From Limonium bicolor (Eukaryota; Streptophyta; Magnoliopsida; Caryophyllales; Plumbaginaceae), in assembly GCA_023374045.1 (NCBI GenBank), contig CM041778.1:402874438-402938437 (forward strand): DNA of 64,000 nt, read 5' to 3'. Made by a program: the position numbers and the translations under genes. This document shows positions 24,556-36,581 of this stretch, one piece after another; position 1 is the stretch's first letter, and each line of letters begins with the position of its first letter. A model generated the notes under the pieces. The model worked only from the letters and a program-made list of their open reading frames with translations. It had not been told where the DNA came from and ran no database searches.

Positions 24556-25743
24556 TTCATAAACCTTAAACACTGAATTTCCCACATAAATAATGCCTTT
24601 GACCTGCAAATACACCCAACAATACATATGCCCTTAATAAACTCCTTGAGAGCATTTTACTAGCTCATTTGCCATTGGCTCCTTAGGTATTTTATTAAGC
24701 AAATCAAGCTCATTTTCCTAAGACATTTAAACTACATTGAGATAGTTTGTTTACCTCTTTTTCCTCACAACTTCTTCTTGTTTCCTTGTAAAACCGGTGG
24801 GACGTTTGGTTGTTTGTCAACTTCTAACAATGTACACATAATAGAATGAGTATTCAAGCATCATGCTTCATCTCATTGTAAACCCTAGTTACATATATTG
24901 TTTTAAGGTATTAAAATGATTGTTTTACCTTGGAATGGAAAGAGAGCTTGAATAAGTATCAAGAGAGGACTCCTCCTAGCCCTTGGAAGATTCAAATGAA
25001 GCTAAAACAAGACAAGAGAAGACACCATTACAAGGTGCATTTTCGGTCAACACCAAAAATGAAGGAAATGGAGTTTTCTTTTGTTTTTCCTTACCTTGAA
25101 GCAAAGGTGATCAACAAGGCATAAAAATATAAGCTCAAGCTCCTTCCATGGAAATTCTCCTTGGCACCGAAATGGTGGTTTTGATGATTTGAAAAGACAA
25201 TGTTGTAGAGCTTGCTCCAACTAAGAGAACGGTAGTCTCAGAATTAAATTCGGAGCATGGAGTTAGGAGTTACAAGTGAAAGGAGTTGGAAATGGTGAGG
25301 CTTTGCTGTAGCATAACCGATGGAGCTTGAGAGAATGGAGGAAGGAGACGTGTGAAATGAAAGGAAATGAGAGAATGAAGATGTGTTCTACTTTTGGAAG
25401 ATATTTATATTAAAGTAAATAGTTCTTTACTTTACAAGCTTTACTTTACTTATTTGCTTATCTTTTACAAGTTGGTGACTCACACCTTGAAAAACCGGCC
25501 CCCATATTATTAGAAGGGTATAATAGTCTTTGTTGACCAATTTAATTACTTATAACTACATATGTTACAAACTAGCTTATAAAAGTTACTATTCACTAAA
25601 ACAAGGCACATAGATGTGAAATTTTTGATTTCCCATTGATATAGACTTCCAAATGTGATACTATATAGTACACATGTTAATTAAAGAGTAACGATGGACA
25701 TCTAGCCATTCAAAACTCATTTACAAGACAATTTTCCAAAAAC

Positions 25744-25767
25744 GTGCTTTAAGACTCCTTAAAGCAC
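25744..25767. repeat. Perfect 10 bp-arm hairpin in LTR
   Basis: GTGCTTTAAG and CTTAAAGCAC are separated by ACTC. Flanking AAAAAC and TTTTTGTG extend the pairing imperfectly. Homologous hairpins occur at 46059-46082, 4489-4512 and 15280-15303. Confidence 0.85.
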
Positions 25768-26199
25768 TTTTTGTGTTTTAACTTGTTTTCAAGCTTGGTT
25801 TTCTTTGGTAATTGATTTAATATGCTCATTAACGTATTTATAAGGTATAGGTATGACCATTAGGTCTTATACAAATTTATCCCAAGCTTAGAGCACATTT
25901 TTGCTCTTATTGACTTTAAGGTATTTTCTTGGTTTTATTTGGTTTAACTGTCTACCAAGGTTTCCTAAGGACTTAATTAGCCCTATTAAATCATAATTGA
26001 ATATTATTAAGTCTTGGTAGCTCTTTGGGTCCTAACCAAGTTCACTCCTAGCTTAGAGCATGTTTTTGCTCAAACTGTATCTTAGCGTTATTGCATTTTA
26101 CTATGGTTTAATTTGTTCACTGATGTCTCTAAGGCACTTTTAGCCTTTATATACCATAGATTAGTATTTAAATAATATATCAGGGTTTGGGGTATTTCA

Positions 26200-26235
26200 A
26201 TCTACCCCCCTTAAAAGAACTTCGTCCTCGAAGTT
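26200..26235 (-). other. Polypurine tract and preceding palindrome of the LARD-like element
   Basis: The minus strand reads GAACTTCG, AGGA, CGAAGTTC and then TTTTAAGGGGGGTAGAT up to the LTR start. In coding gypsy elements of this type the same stretch would be the last pol codons (N-F-E-D-E-V-L). It is both the tail of a lost pol and the plus-strand primer, and it forms a perfect 8 bp-arm palindrome. Confidence 0.7.
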
Positions 26236-29200
26236 CACACTTCCCACACATCATTAGATTAGAATACGGGGATTGCTTATAGAAATAAAACTTCCATAAC
26301 CAAACACACTTTACATCACAACCTCGGACTTAATGGTCCGGGTAACACATTCACATCCATACCTAACATAACATATTCACATGATAACCTCGGACTCAAT
26401 GGTCCGGGTATCTTAACAACATTTACACATACAAAACCCTTAGACTCTCTGGTCTTGGGTAACATAACAACATTTAGACACATAGGTCTCGATAACATAA
26501 CAGCCTTTAGACACATAGGTCTATGTAACACAACACATTTAGACTCATAGGTCTTGATAGCATACACTTTAGGAAATCAAAGTCAAAATAACATTTATTA
26601 CACATACCACACAACATGTCATAGCATGTATAGCAATCAAAAATATCTTTGATATACACTGTGATACCGCAGAACCCGGTCGCGATGGACACCTTCCGCC
26701 CCCGTGCCTTTGGGAGATCAAAACAATCACTTAAATTTAAAATTTCCTTGTGAGGTTAAGTAAGAGAACTTTAACTATGTAAAGTATCTATCGACGTTTT
26801 ATAAATACCAATTCAAAATTTTTGAAAACACACACAACTCCAAGTCCAACTTATGCTCTTTGCTTCTTTTCTTAGCGTGGTTATTTGTGACCATTTATAG
26901 GGAGCTTCAAGAATCATCCAACCCTGATGTGATCAGCATCAGTGTTGAACTATCCTTCCACCCCAATTTGTGTTCGGCTTCCCTTGATCGCATGCAAATC
27001 AAGTTCCACTTCCCACTTCATTTTCAAGCATCAAATAAAACACTCATTTCCAATTTTCTATCTTTTTAATCATTCTAGTCATGATCATAACATCTCCAAG
27101 GGATAGAACTTCGTCTATCAGTTATTTCCATTCACTTTAGTGTTGTTATTCTCACTAGGTTTAATATCGGTCTTATACCCTTTCATGAATCACTATATAG
27201 TATATATACACATATATTTTATTAAAATACAACACACCGTTTCACATTTATACTCTGTCGGGGTTTTGTTCCCCGGGAGTTTCTCTACTCCCCTCACCTG
27301 TATTATCGCACACCACTGTTAACCAATAAACACACTTATCACAATGGTATTCGCATCTTCTGTGCGCAATTACCGCAATTACCACAATTAAACCATGAAT
27401 GAATGCGTATGTTTACATAACACACACAGCAATCATCAAAACAAATTATTTTGTGTTATGCACAACATAAGTCACATACACTACGTACACTTGTACGGTA
27501 ATACACACTAAGTGGTTTTGCGCTCTACCCCCTTTAAAAGGGATTACGCCCACGTAATCAATCACTAAACATTGGCTTAAAATGTTCTGCCGTCGTGAAG
27601 TGTTTTAACTTCCACGCGGTCTATTACACAATGGATTCTGATTAGAGGATCTTAACCATATTGGCGGTTTAGTTCCTAAACCAAGAATTCTCATTGGAGT
27701 TTGTTCAAACTCTTAGTTGGTTTCGATTCTGGCCTGTTAGGCTTCTAGGCGTTAATAATTAGCCATTCACTCATGTTCACCATGTACATTCAACACTTGA
27801 ATCACTGGCTCACTAGTTTCTGCTGCGAAACTCTAATAACTGGAGAGCTTAATTGCCCCATTTGTTATTCTTACTGTATTGTACATCCCCAATTGTCACC
27901 TTCATCTTGGTAACAATGGTTTCTCAACCGACGCGTGGTATCTCTTACCGTTAGCGAATTCGGTGAGTTATAGACTTTCTATTCACTTCCATAACAATTT
28001 ACTGTGTATACAGCTATGTATTTCACAATGACTGACTTGTTCTCTTCCGACTTACTGTCGGTTGAGATTGAGCTACTACCTAGTGTGTAGTTCTCTCTCA
28101 GCTATCTACAATATTTGGGGTATATTCCATACCGACATTTGGCAGTTAGTGCTATTATAGTCACTTACTGTTAATAATGTCTCCACATTTGGTTTTGTAC
28201 AAGTACTCTTTTATTGGTGCGGCCGTGCATTTCCTATGCATCGGCCATTATAACATTATTCCTCTACCATTAACATGTTTCCAATTCCTAGCTATCCCAC
28301 TCGATCATTACTGCGCAAGTGCAATACCAAAACACTCAGTCATACAGAGTGCAGAGGCGTAAACTCTTGACAGCAAATCTCTCATGTGATTCGCATGGAA
28401 TTCACACTGTGTTTCATTGAGATTCCGATCTCGTAATACTGGCTACTGGCTTACTGCCGAGTTTGTTTATCATCACTTACCTTGCATCACCACTGAATTT
28501 AATTCATAACTGCTCTTATCTGCCATATCATTATTTAACAACACTTATACAACGGTCGCGTACTGCGCACTGTGCTTATTGTATAACACTAACTTGCATG
28601 GTCTATTTACTGTCACATTAACTTCCACACATACACTTACATCATTCGTATTATGGTTCATCACTCATTTGGATGACTACTGAATGCTCCTTGAGCATTA
28701 ATCATTCGAGTCACAAACCGGCGTTATTCAGCTCGGTGCTTCACTTTATACACACACGTTACTAAGCTAACTGCTCTCTTTCAATAACAATATCGTCCAT
28801 CCTTAACATATTTCTTGAGCTTGGTTCACATAACTACCGCTCCAGCGGTTTCACAATATATTGAGAGGTATCCCCCCGCTTAATGCAGTGGTTCGTTTAC
28901 CACTCTATTCACTTATACAACATAAACTTCTACAATCAATCTAATTTACATAACACATTTTATTTGTGGCCTATAAGCCTTATTTGCCTTGAGCTGCGCT
29001 CATTGTAGGCTGTCCACACACCTGTACTTCTCTGTACAACATTACATGGTTTGGATATTATATTGAGCTCCACGACAAGGTCGTTGCATTCCGTTTTCTT
29101 TCCTGGGATGTCCCTTAGGATTGTCAGTCCGTCTCCTGACAACTTATGTGTAATTTGGGTGTTAGTTTCAACCCTTATGTTTCTAGCATGTCACTTCGTG

Positions 29201-31083
29201 CAACTCTTGTTGATGCGAACACCCTTCAAGGATTGCTTCTGGGTGTTACTGAGTTATGCTTTTACATTTGGTTCACACTTATTGGTACATTCCGTTAGCC
29301 ACGTCGTTTGCATTCTTAACTGGCTTATTATCTCCTCCTGTGAAGATCAACATTTCCTGGTAGTGTAGGTACTCATTCTGGGAGTTTCATCCCATTCATT
29401 GCACATTAATGTGTCCACATTAGGCATCTGCCTTGCCATGCACAGGCTGGGTCTCCGTTCCAGCTATCATGTTTATCCCTGAGGATCCTTAAGACATATA
29501 CGATGTCTTTACATTACAGTTAGTGCACTTCACATCTCCTGACTCTTAAACATCTCCTTGAAAGGAATTCACTAGTTCTTCTAGTCTCGTTAACTTAACT
29601 GAGTTCCTTAACTTCAACCATTCATGGTAATCCTTAGTTCTTGTTTGACTTATACTGCTGACCGTAGTACGGAGTCGACTACTTCCCGTGTTCCGGACTC
29701 TACTCGTATACATATGTGGGGTACCATACTGATACATTACTACTTACCCAACTAACCCATAAGTAGGTCTGTCAGGTCCACAAGCTCCTATCGGAGTGCG
29801 GTCGTCCCACAATTCAGTTGGTACACTCGTAGTGTCCGTCACACGCCTAGGTGAAGTATTCTGTTGTCAACTCCCTTATATTGTCCTGTGACAATATGCG
29901 TCCCGTGCTTCCCGAACTTAATCGAAGGAAAGTTTATCCACTGTTGTATCCTTGTCAATTATCCTTGGTTTTACTGGTTTGGTTTAAAAGAAGGTTAGAA
30001 AGAAGTATTGGTCTGAAAGAAAATCTGGTTTTGAAGGGAAAGGGTTTGAAATAAATCTGAGTTTGAAAGAAAATTTTCATGGTTTCACAACATCTTCTTA
30101 CCTTAACCAAGTCTAGCTTCTTGCTGACTGGTATACTTACAATTACAGAGGTTAGGCTAACAGGCCCTTCCACTGTTATGACGATCACATTTAACATTAT
30201 GGTACTTTGTAGTTGTTATAAATTTCCCGAACAGCCCTGTTATAGCAGCACTTGCTATGGCAAGTGCGCCATGCTAACTGGCTATCGGTTTGACACATAC
30301 CGGTCGTGGTATTGTTTTTACCCGCACTGTCATCAGTGGCCTTGTTGGCCCTCACTGATCTTACTGTCTTGATAATAATTCTCTGGGTAACTTCAACTTC
30401 TCACTGTCTTCATATGATAATCATTATCTGGGGTGTTTTCCCACTCTGGGAGACCCCTTTTACTTAGTATTGTTTCCTCTTCGTATCCCGTTCCACGTAT
30501 CGTCAGGGTTACTGAGACTTATCTCTGTTTGGGCACTACGTTGTGGTTCCTTTGTCAGTTGGTATACCGTTGGTGTATCATTTAACAATTGTGGTTCCGT
30601 AGACACTCGTCTCAGGTTTCACTAATCCACTTCTTGCCCGTTGCACGGTCGGTGCGTTGCAAGCTGGTTATCCTCGACTGCTCGGCATGTCGACCCAGGT
30701 TGCCGGAAATTCTATTCTTCTATACATCGATTCTTCACTCTTCGCTACGAAATGCGGTTGACATTGTTCAGATGGAAACCGTGTCCGGGATTCCCAGTTT
30801 TCGGGATCTACCGTATGACAGGTCTTCCGTACTTTAAAGGTATTTAATAGCAGCCAGATCGGGTATTCCCGAGTAAGAGTGGACTTCCATCTCTCTGGCG
30901 TTCTTTCCCAAGTTATAAAACAGGGATTGTGAAGGGTGGGATGGATATTGTAGGTTTCCAGTACACACTGGTAATTCCTATCTAGCGTATCTCTCACGCT
31001 ATCACTCAACCCTTAACCCCGAGTATTTAAATCCTAACTCGGTACTTCCTAAGCTCGGTAATTCAGTCATCAGAGCGATACTT
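26236..31083 (-). mobile_element. Interior of the LARD-like element, no recognisable coding domain
   Basis: About 4.85 kb in which all frames on both strands are broken into pieces of at most about 113 codons, and none shows gag, zinc knuckle, DTG protease, RT, RNase H, integrase or chromodomain signatures. The longest (30668-31009, minus) starts near the primer site but matches nothing I recognise. At 27531-27561 the minus strand has a second palindrome-plus-purine block (GATTACG, TGGG, CGTAATC, then CCTTTTAAAGGGGGTAG), like the one beside the 3' LTR. Stem-loop repeats lie at 26324-26560. Confidence 0.65.
26324..26560. repeat. Tandem degenerate stem-loop units
   Basis: At least six units each hold an imperfect palindrome (CGGACTTAATGGTCCG, GGACTCAATGGTCC, AGACTCTCTGGTCT, AGACACATAGGTCT twice, AGACTCATAGGTCT) followed by an AACATAACA-like spacer. 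The spacing is about 35-70 bases. The frame read on the minus strand here (26316-26567) simply follows the repeat. Confidence 0.7.
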
Positions 31084-31096
31084 GGCTCTGATACCA
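31084..31096 (-). other. Primer-binding site (initiator tRNA-Met) of the LARD-like element
   Basis: The minus strand reads TGGTATCAGAGCC, five bases inside the end of the 5' LTR. It complements initiator tRNA-Met. Its presence shows that priming signals survive although coding does not. Confidence 0.9.
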
Positions 31097-31101
31097 CTTT
31101 T

Positions 31102-32215
31102 TGTAACACCCCATCCAACAACATACACATAACAACATTCTGCAGCGGAAGGTACACAACTTCACATAACTTAACTCGCTGGTGTTACACGCCGTTAACC
31201 ACCCACGTGGCTAACAAGGCTATTACATTTACATCGTACCGGTCTGATGGACTAGATTCCCGAGCAACTGTACATTACTATACCTTTTCATTAACAACAA
31301 CCAACATACATAAGCCTTCCAACAGTACCGAGTATTTACAAATTGATGCCGATAACAGTTTCGGTCTTACTACACCTACTGTATATATATATATCCTAAA
31401 TGATTTCCCATGTAAAACGACTACCCCGTCCTACTCTCGAACGGCTTCCAGCTCTTGTACCTGAAATAGGAAAAGAAGAGAAAGGGTGGCCCCCAAGGGG
31501 CTCAGCACCTTTGCTGGTATGGTAATCCCGCAGCCCACATGCTACCGGGCCACGCACAACTAATTGTCGTCTTAGCATGCGATTGATTATATTTAAATCA
31601 TGCATGCAACCGTAAACACACAACACATAACATTTCGCCTCAATGGGCTCAACAAACGGATAATACATCCTTACTTGATAAGTCACTCGTGGTATTCATT
31701 ATCCCTAGAGTGTTCCTCCTCTAATGGAGCTACTTCCTTAATAGACGACACTTGCCCTTAAATCGGGTTATCCTTAAACGCCTCTTATCACAAACTGGGA
31801 TTCATTTCCATGATCCACACACTCCATATCTTACAACATATAACATTCCTCACATAACAAAACATAACAACACTTTTCACGTTTCGACGTGCACATGATA
31901 ACATCGCAATAGGAATTGCATTACAACAACATCACATAACATAACGGGAACGGTCCTCTTAGGAACCGACCCAAACATTGTTAATTCACTGGTGAGCCTA
32001 GAGAATGAAGTCATCATAATGATAAGCTCGTTATACAACAACAACAACACTCATTACCGTCCTAAAAGTCGGACGAGTAACTTAAGTTAAGATGGTTTGG
32101 GTTTGGAGGCCCGAACACACCACACAAACACATGTTCCCCCTAAACCGATCTTAAGTCAGAATAGCTAAGCTTTGGAATAAGCTAATGGGAGATCATAAC
32201 CCGTGAGGGAAACTG
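31102..32215 (-). mobile_element. 5' LTR of the LARD-like element, inner segment
   Basis: Collinear with 21555-22656. It ends at GAAAC (32211-32215), the target duplicated by the Athila insertion. Confidence 0.9.
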
Positions 32216-34091
32216 ATAAGTGCGAAATATATAGACTTTTTAGGGTTTAATTACCTTGTAATTTGCAGTATTTTAAGTAATATTTCTCACTTATCTGACG
32301 ATTTTCCTAGGTTTATGTTTTGATATGAATTGATATATTTTATGTGTTAAATGTAGGAAAAAGTGTTGGAATCAAGTAGTTTACTTCACAAGCTTTCCAA
32401 CGCAACAAACGGCGAGTCAAACGGACTTATAACGAAGAATCTGGAGCCGATTCAAGATTGGACTACACTCGTATATATATATACATATATAATACATCGG
32501 CTTAACAGGCGGACAAGAGAGGCGCAGACCCAACAGAGGCGTCCGCCTCTTATCTCGCGGACAAGGGATAGACGTCCGCCTGGTTTGGTCGCGGACACAA
32601 CAGAGGCGTCCGCCTCTTATCTCGCGGACAAGGGACAGGCGTCCGCCTGGCGGACAGGAGCAGAGACGACCGCCTCTTATCGGGGGACAGCACACAGACG
32701 ACCGCGAGGCGGACGGGACCAACAGGCGCGGACAAAACAGAATTCCGAACAGAGTTTTCTTCTTCCTTCTTCACGGCGCCGCAGTCGAACTACCTTCATT
32801 AATTGCAGACGATCGCCCACCTTAATTTGTGCACGCGTGACTCTAATCAATTGCTCTGCCCGATGAAATCTCTGACTGAAATCTTCACGGATCTGCACCA
32901 ACTCCACCGCCATCTACTCAGTAGCTCACAATTCCTGTCACTTCTCCTTGTTGTCTGTTTCTGAAATCCTCCGCCTATATAAACCCACACTCTGCTTGCT
33001 AAAAAATCATCCAGTCATCGACAATCCATCATCCAGTCATCCACGCACCCATTTGTCAATCCATTCATTTATCAGTCCACGAATTAATCCGTTCACCCAC
33101 GCATCTCCCACATCGTACTCCATTCACTCCATTCACTCATCAAAAATAATCACCCATCCACTCCATTAAATTCCCACGTAACACATACATCCCACTTTAT
33201 TTTATTTCCACTATTACGCACCAGCTCTACAGAAATAAATTAGCAGACGGGGCAGCGCAACGAAGTTGAAGCGAGGAACCGGAGTGAACTTCTAAACTGG
33301 AGTTATCTCTTACCCTTACTTTAATTTATTTAATGCATTCCTTTTCTGTTATCGTTGTTTCTGTAACGATGAGCGAGTAAGTATTTTAGCTTCCCGGGTT
33401 GGGAAGCGAACCTATTTCCTAAATTCTGTTATGTATTTCTTTAAATAAATTTAGTTAACTGCAACAGTTCAATTCCTGTCCTTCAAGTGTTTTAATTATT
33501 TGGCCGGTAGTTAAAACAACCCTTGTAGTTATTTTATTAAAATGCGAGAGCTGAGATAAATAACTAGACGAGGAAGTTGAACCTAATTAACAGCTAGAAG
33601 CCTGATCCGGCCTATAGGTTAATTAGACTCCAATAGAAACTGCTCTTTATGCGATTAATTGTGTCCGGTCTAGAGCATTAGTGCTGCTAGGTCTAACAAT
33701 TGGTTAGGATTCATTATACTTAGTCGTTAATGAATTAATTAAAGTTTCTGAGTTATTGCAGTAAAATTAAAGGAAGAATTTAGTAACAGATATAAAAGGA
33801 ATAGGTAAGCAAACAACCCGGGGTGCGCTTTTCTATTTATCACATTCACCTCTTTAAATCCCTCTGTGTTTATTTAAGTTGTTTATTTTTCCTTGTAGTT
33901 TAGTTTCTTTTTAATCAAAACCGAAAAAAGTGATATTTCCTGTTTTCTTGTTTAACTTAATTTCCAGTTAATCAAATATTTGTCAATTAATTACGAGGTC
34001 CCTGAGATCGACAACCCCATTTAATCACTATACCCGCAAAACGATAGGTACACTGCCTATGTGGTAGAAGTAGTCACATATTTCTCCATCA
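32216..34091 (+). mobile_element. Athila 5' LTR (1876 bp)
   Basis: It runs from TGATAAGTGCGAAATATATA to TTTCTCCATCA. It differs from the 3' LTR mainly by 1-2 base gaps. A GC-rich tandem array lies at 32508-32722. TATATAAACC at 32976-32985 is a TATA-box candidate for element transcription. Confidence 0.92.
32508..32722. repeat. GC-rich tandem array with GGCGTCCGCC palindromes in Athila LTR
   Basis: Units of about 70 bp contain GAGGCGTCCGCCTCTTATC, CGCGGACAAGGGA and a second GTCCGCCTGG. The composition is far more GC-rich than the surrounding LTR. The 3' LTR copy (41364-41575) differs at the left end and by small indels. Open frames on both strands across the array are repeat artefacts. Confidence 0.85.
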
Positions 34092-34097
34092 AGTTTT

Positions 34098-34114
34098 TGG
34101 CGCCGTTGCCGGGG
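34098..34114 (+). other. Athila primer-binding site (tRNA-Asp)
   Basis: TGGCGCCGTTGCCGGGG is the exact complement of the 3' end of plant tRNA-Asp including CCA. It lies six bases inside the 5' LTR. Confidence 0.93.
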
Positions 34115-34265
34115 ACCTCCGGCACGGTTAATTGACAATTATTATTTAATTGGGATAAGTTAAATTTTTCATTCTTTATTTTTATTTTCTGTTTGATATT
34201 TTTCTTTATTTTTGCCACGTATATAGTTAATCTAGTTTTTCCATATTCATACCAACTCGTCTCTT

Positions 34266-36033
34266 ATGCGTCGGACTCGATCTGCAGGAGAACCTATAGC
34301 TGAATTTCAGCCAGAGATCGAAAGAGTTCTCCACAGCAGGCGACAACTACAGTTTGCCATGACGACCAGACAAACTCTGGGGGAGTACCAGCAACCATCA
34401 GTAGAAGGACGATCCTCTGCTATCGTCCTCCCTCAAGTGACGCAAACTGAGCTCGACGCCTGGCAATTCAAGACGAGCTTCATCACCACGTTGTACCACC
34501 AGGGACAATTCAGCGGACTTGACTCAGATGATGCCCCACACCACATCTCTGCATTCCTGGACTTCTGCAATACATTCAACAAGACGGGGAACCTGAACGA
34601 GCGCATTCGTCTACAGCTGTTCCCCTATTCTCTGAAGACGGAGCGTCCAGGTGGCTAAGGAGTCTGCAACCGGGTAGCATCCACACTTGGGCTGACTTGG
34701 CAAACAAGTTCCTGGCGAAGTACTAATCCCCGTCAAGACAGGGAAAAGATCGCTGAAATCACAAACTTTTGTCAAGAACCAGGTGAGTCCCTGTATGATT
34801 CTTGGGATAGATTCAAGGAGCTGCAGATTCAATGCCCACACCATGGTATGAGTAGCGAAGAACTAGTACTGTCGTTCTTTAAGGGATTAAATGATTCAAA
34901 CAATGGTACTAAGTTCCTCATCTGGAGGAAACTTTATGGCAAGAACTGGGGATGAAGCGATGGAGCTTTTGGACACCATGACCGCTAGTACCAGACAGTG
35001 GTGCAAGAACAAGGGGAGAGGTGAGCCAAAAGCAGGTATGTATAATATTCCCCCACAGGATCATTTATCCGCTCAACTAACAGCTCTTACTAAAGTTGTG
35101 GAAAAGTTAGCTGTAAACCAGACGCAACAGCAAACCGCGAAGGCAGCTACTTCTTCGCCTTTCCTGAATCCTTGCTGTGAGAATTGTGGAGGAGCCCACG
35201 AAACGTTCAACTGTGAAGGTCCTAGCTTTGCAGGTAACCCCGAAGAGCTAAAATCGATCAACAACAGACCAGGTAACCCCTATCCTAACAATTTCAATCA
35301 GAATAATTGGAGGAACAATCAACAACCTCCATGGAGGGGTAATGATCAGTCTATAGGTAATTTTGGGTTCAATCAAAATAGACCACCTTACTTTAGACAG
35401 CAGGAGCAATCCCAAAATTCTCAAGGAGGCAGTGGTAAAATTGAGAATATGCTGGCAGAAATCCTTAAACAAGGCCAAACTACAAACTCCAGGATTGCCG
35501 AAATAGAAGCTAAACTTTCTGAACAAGCCGCTAAAAACGCTGATCAAGCTTCTATCAACCTGAGCCTAGAGAGGCAAATGAGTCAAATTTCACAACAGCT
35601 GCTGGCACAGCGACCGACGGGGTCACTTCCCAGTCAGCCTGACCCTAACCCAAGGGAGCATGCAAAAGCAGTAACTCTGAGAAGCGGCAAGGAACTAGTT
35701 TCTGATGTTCCAGAAGTTGAAGAAGATTTTAATAAGCCAGCTGAATCTCAACCTGAAGTGGAGGAAACAACAAATCCCAAGGAGAAGGAGTCTCCTGAAT
35801 CTCTCACTATTAAACCTTCTCAACTCTCTTATAATCCTCCTATTCCATTCCCTAACAGACTAAAGAAAAAGAACATGGACGAGCAATATGGGAAATTTCT
35901 TAATATCTTTAAGAAATTAACTATTAACATCCCTTTTTCTGATGCTTTGTCTCAAATGCCTATGTATGCTAAATTTATGAAGGATATTTTGTCTAACAGG
36001 CGTTCTTTGCTAGAGTCTGACACGTCAAGTTGA
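34266..36033 (+). pseudogene. Athila gag, frameshifted
   Basis: The likely start is ATG 34266 (M-R-R-T-R-S-A-G). That frame is open for 130 codons, to 34658. The capsid-like sequence continues in other frames (L-Y-D-S-W-D-R-F-K-E-L about 34790-34820) and in a long frame 34891-36033. The latter has G-G-N-F-M-A-R-T-G, a glutamine/asparagine-rich segment and the zinc knuckle C-E-N-C-G-G-A-H-E-T-F-N-C (C-x2-C-x4-H-x4-C) at about 35175-35215. Gag would package element RNA in cytoplasmic particles. At least two frame changes (about 34640 and 34880-34920) disrupt it. Confidence 0.8.
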
Positions 36034-36529
36034 CAGAAAGAGTATCTGCAGTTCTCCTGAAGAAGCTGCCACCCAAGTTAGGAGATCCGGGTCTTCCCAT
36101 CATTCCATGCGCTATCGAGAAGGTTGATTGCGGTAACGGTTTATGTGATTTAGGAGCAAGTATTAATTTGATGCCTTTATCTATTTTCAAGAAATTAGGT
36201 GTAGGTCAATGTGCTCCCACATCTGTTCAGTTACAACTAGCAGACCGTTCCATAATTATCCTAAAGGAAAAGTTGAGGACCTGGTAGTTTCTATTGATAA
36301 ATTTATTTTCCCTGCTGATTTTATCATCATTGATATGGAGGAAGATACAGATGTACCACTAATTTTGGGCAGACCGTTTATGAGAACTGCCCGCACTCTC
36401 ATTGATGTGGAAGGAGGGAAGATTATTCTAAGATTTCATGATGAGCAGGTTGTTTTCGACATGACACGCAACATGAAGCGTCCTGCCACTGTTCAATCCT
36501 GCTTTGCTATAGATTTATTGACTCTTTAG
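36030..36529 (+). pseudogene. Athila aspartic protease region, frameshifted
   Basis: A short frame contains C-D-L-G-A-S-I-N-L-M-P, the Athila version of the retroviral D-T/S-G-A active site, around 36145-36180. A frame change near 36270 is followed by V-P-L-I-L-G-R-P-F-M-R-T-A, the conserved second protease motif, at 36352-36391. The protease would cleave the gag-pol precursor. It overlaps the end of gag by four bases in a different frame. Confidence 0.8.
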
Positions 36530-36581
36530 TGCAGGAAACTATTTTAAGCAAGAAGAAGAGGAAATCCTGGAAAGATGTCTT

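Larger units (their letters stand above)
21555..26199 (-). mobile_element. 3' LTR of the LARD-like element
   Basis: Read on the plus strand it runs from TGTAACACCCCATCCAAC to GGGGTATTTCA. It is nearly collinear with 31102-32215 plus 42959-46519, with differences dominated by 1-2 base indels. It contains an inverted-repeat array (23430-23765), a 24 bp minisatellite (24471-24555) and a hairpin (25744-25767). It is uninterrupted at 22652-22665 (GGGAAACAACC), which is the empty site for the Athila insertion in the other LTR. Confidence 0.9.

Noticed and set aside
24930..25124. A 64-codon frame conserved between two places (also 45245-45439)
   Set aside because: Both copies are the same position of the two LTRs of one element. 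Similarity comes from LTR identity, not from selection on a protein, and the frame is antisense to the element.
28785..28815. Possible M-D-D-I-V motif on the minus strand, like an RT active site
   Set aside because: No other RT motifs occur at the expected distances in any frame. A chance match in AT-rich sequence is more likely.
32363..32866. A 167-codon plus-strand frame, with long antisense frames (also at 41234-41759)
   Set aside because: It runs through the GC-rich tandem array of the Athila LTR. Low stop density is due to GC content and repetition, and there is no domain.
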